This document shows, in pieces, positions 6,015-6,215 of a DNA stretch of 6,215 nt. The position numbers and the translations under genes are program-made. How positions within the stretch are numbered: position 1 is the stretch's first letter; each line of letters begins with the position of its first letter. Origin of the DNA: an uncultured bacterium (lineage in GTDB: Bacteria > Desulfobacterota > Desulfobulbia > Desulfobulbales > Desulfobulbaceae). The stretch spans positions 1 to 6,215 of the forward strand of contig CAITZN010000240.1 of NCBI GenBank assembly GCA_903896915.1, in the 5' to 3' direction. The notes below the pieces were generated by a model. It made no database searches. It had not been told where the DNA came from and saw nothing but the letters and a program-made list of their open reading frames with translations.

Positions 6015-6215
6015 ATGGCAAAAGGAAAAGACTTTTACGGTAATGATATTTCTGAAGTTATAGAACAGGCGTGCAGAGACCTTGGCGTTTCTCGTGAGGA
6101 TCTCGATATTGAGGTCATAGAGACAGGTTCAGCTGGAATTTTCGGTCTTTGTAAGAAAAAAGCACATATTCGTGTGCAGTTAAAGGTTGTGTCGTCAGTC
6201 GATCAATCTGAACAA
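6015..6215 (+). CDS. jag: RNA-binding protein Jag/KhpB, 5' part only
   Basis: The first 67 residues of a gene running off the right edge. They form a Jag N-terminal domain: FYGNDISEVIEQACRDLGVS is the typical opening helix region, and DIEVIETGSAGIFGLCKKKA matches the family pattern EV(L/I)E.GS.G.FGL..KKA. Full-length members add a KH and an R3H single-stranded nucleic acid binding domain, which would lie outside the window. The start is ATG at 6015, with AGAAGG about 6 bases upstream. The position directly after yidC is the usual one for jag, and the family has been linked to RNA binding and to cell-envelope control. The frame is open to the edge. Confidence 0.92.
   Translation, partial: MAKGKDFYGNDISEVIEQACRDLGVSREDLDIEVIETGSAGIFGLCKKKAHIRVQLKVVSSVDQSEQ

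Overview
This is a conserved bacterial housekeeping region. It carries part or all of eight protein genes and shows no mobile element, CRISPR array, tRNA or rRNA. The protein types fit a Gram-negative bacterium: a long YidC with a periplasmic domain, Lgt, and the rpmH-rnpA-yidD-yidC-jag order. The MnmG and L34 wording reminds me of the sulfate-reducing 'delta' lineages (Desulfobacterota, perhaps Desulfobulbales), but that is an impression from memory and was not checked by a search.

Left part (1-3003): the 3' end of an exodeoxyribonuclease III gene (xth type, + strand) ends at 156. It converges on a minus-strand pair, mnmG followed by lgt. The two genes are 11 bases apart and probably co-transcribed from a promoter near 3103-3131. 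MnmG modifies the wobble uridine of tRNAs, and Lgt attaches diacylglycerol to prolipoproteins at the inner membrane.

Middle (3004-3500): a divergent intergenic region of about 500 bases. It has a good minus-strand promoter for mnmG, two tandem plus-strand promoter candidates for rpmH, and a leader of roughly 180 bases with two clear hairpins. A 20-codon reading frame with its own Shine-Dalgarno lies between the two plus-strand promoters. I found no DnaA boxes here, so I do not call an origin.

Right part (3501-6215): the plus-strand cluster rpmH (ribosomal protein L34), rnpA (RNase P protein), yidD, yidC and the 5' end of jag/khpB. rnpA starts with TTG inside the rpmH stop (TTGA overlap), and yidD also starts with TTG but has a strong Shine-Dalgarno. 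The cluster joins ribosome and tRNA maturation to membrane-protein insertion.

I see no new biological system. The most useful second looks are the rpmH leader and promoter architecture, an Asp-to-Asn change in the ExoIII active-site motif, and the coupled non-ATG starts.
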